This document shows positions 62,668-64,000 of a stretch of DNA of 64,000 nt, in pieces. How positions within the stretch are numbered: the stretch's first letter is position 1; each line of letters begins with the position of its first letter. Below the pieces are notes generated by a model that searched no databases, was not told where the DNA came from, and saw only the letters and a program-made list of their open reading frames with translations. Location: the NCBI RefSeq assembly GCF_049243985.1, contig NC_135373.1, positions 93,305,213-93,369,212 of the forward strand, in the 5' to 3' direction. The position numbers and the translations under genes were made by a program. This DNA is from Paroedura picta. Taxonomy: Eukaryota > Chordata > Lepidosauria > Squamata > Gekkonidae.

Positions 62668-62858
62668 TGTTAAAGAGCTGGGAGACCCAGATTTGAATCC
62701 TCACTATGCCATGGAAGTTTGCTGAATGCCCTTGAGCCACTCACTCTCTCAGCCAAACCTACTTCACAAGTTGTTGATGTGAGGATAAAATAGGATGACT
62801 ATGTCATAAACTGCTTTGGGCTTCCATTAGGGAGAAAAGTGGAGCATAATTAAGTCAC
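62668..62858 (+). repeat. MIR/CORE-like SINE, diverged
   Basis: GGGAGACCCAGATTTGAATC (B box region), CCTTGAGCCACTCACTCTCT, AACCTACTTCACAAGTTGTT, GATGTGAGGATAAAATAGGA and an L2-like tail GGGAGAAAAGTGGAGCATAA. Same layout as 56,185 but older. Confidence 0.65.
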
Positions 62859-62889
62859 ACAAATATACTCATACAGAATGGGAAGCAGC

Positions 62890-63107
62890 TTTATTTTTAT
62901 TTAGAGTGAGAGTTTCATTAATGTTATATATTTTAAAAATTGTTAAACATTTATTGGGTGATATGGCCCTATATGATCCCAATAGCCAATGATGGGCCTG
63001 GAAGGGGCTCCAGATGGGCATGTACACCACTATGCTTCCTAACCATATTTGGCATGATTGTGCTATTTCTGGGGTTTCTCAAAGGTAAAAAACTTGAGAA
63101 AGGCTGC
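62890..63107. mobile_element. hAT-like family H1, partial copy (reverse)
   Basis: AACATTTATTGGGTGATATG, CAATGATGGGCCTGGAAGGG, TTCTGGGGTTTCTCAAAGGT and terminus ACTTGAGAAAGGCTG match the 15,896 copy in reverse orientation; the far end is lost. Confidence 0.75.
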
Positions 63108-64000
63108 TCTATGGCCATTTTAGGTTCTTCTCTCTTTCAGTATTCTATTTTCATCCTGTCATTATTTCAACAAGGTGAGATGAACTAATGGTCAAACTAT
63201 ACAAAATGTTGGGAGATTCATCATTGGATCTTCCATTTATTTAAATTTATTTTAATAGCTCTAATAGAATCAGAGCAACAGATCCCAATTGTGGGGAAAA
63301 GTAGGGTATAAATGAAGTTTTAAAATAACCATTCAGTAAGACATTTTAAGGGGTCTCAATCTTTTAAGCCTAATTTTATTTGAAGGTAGGTTTGTCTTTT
63401 TAATATATACATTTTTATTACAGCTTCTCAATCATCTGTTGGCAAATCTGTTAACTCACAATGTATTGATTTTCTCCCCCCCCCCCCAGCCTTTTGAACT
63501 TCCTTCAGTGAGATTTACCCAGAGGCCCTAAGGAAGGGAAACTCAAGAGCCTGTGCCTCATTACCCGTTCCTTAAACACAACAAAATAATTCAAGTGTGG
63601 AGCCTAAATACTTCACTTGGCTGCTTATTCTAACAACTCTGATTTGTAAAGTAACACGCCTAAGGAATATTTACTTGGAGAGAAGCTGAAATTAACACAG
63701 TAAGTCTTTCTTTTGACTAAACATGTAAATGCCTGTACTCCCATTGATCACTGGCTCTTGACTGTGTGTGGGGAAATCAGATGACACAATTTATCTCTAG
63801 GATTGTTGCTGAAGATAACAGCCTTCAGAGCATACTAAAGATCACTTAACACATTTCTGGCGATCCTTTTGTTATGCACAATCAGGATAGTAGAGGCACA
63901 TACAATAATGGGGTTCTCCCATAATTTCCAGTGTATGTTTACCATATTCAACTGATCATTTGTTAAGACTAAAGAGACACAACACAGTAAAGAATGCTTT
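63108..64000. other. Unassigned DNA at the window edge
   Basis: No coding exon or named repeat recognised; a C-run lies at 63,477-63,488. Confidence 0.5.

Overview
This is vertebrate nuclear DNA, most likely from a squamate reptile (lizard or snake). Three multi-exon genes can be read by their protein similarity to VEZT, METAP2 and USP44, in the same order and orientation as on human 12q22. The squamate call rests on the repeats: RTE-BovB LINE 3' ends ending in (AAC)n, tRNA-derived Sauria-type SINEs with an ACCTTT-type tail, 5S-rRNA-derived SINEs, CR1/L2-type LINE tails, and many non-autonomous hAT and Harbinger-like DNA transposons. The species cannot be named from this window.

Layout. 1-2,301: the last two coding exons of VEZT (+). 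2,302-29,600: about 27 kb of 3' UTR and intergenic DNA, dense in old transposons and holding several striking inverted repeats. 29,600-45,196: METAP2 (+), complete, with a CpG-rich promoter, 11 coding exons and a predicted 482-residue protein. Its second intron begins with GC instead of GT. 45,197-48,365: about 3.2 kb between two convergent genes. 48,366-59,990: USP44 (-), all five coding exons and a predicted 713-residue protein, with an untranslated exon start at about 60,017. 60,018-64,000: upstream USP44 intron or 5' flank with repeats and no promoter that I can recognise.

The genes are neighbours by conserved synteny, not a pathway. VEZT is an adherens-junction membrane protein, METAP2 removes initiator methionines from nascent proteins, and USP44 is a nuclear deubiquitinase of the spindle checkpoint and histone H2B. 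All key METAP2 metal ligands and the USP44 Cys/His/Asp triad and zinc-finger ligands are present, so both look functional.

I did not find a convincing undescribed system. The signals most worth a second look are: (a) two perfect hairpins with 38-bp and 30-bp arms (20,711-20,800; 27,567-27,636) with no transposon hallmarks; (b) three large head-to-head inverted pairs of dispersed repeats (35,121-35,452; 54,832-55,679; 60,265-60,478), one flanked by a perfect 14-bp target duplication, with a hammerhead-ribozyme-like CTGANGA/stem/GAAA core in one family; (c) the GC-AG intron of METAP2; (d) a ZNF143/THAP11-type site in the METAP2 promoter, echoed inside a palindromic hAT MITE in VEZT.
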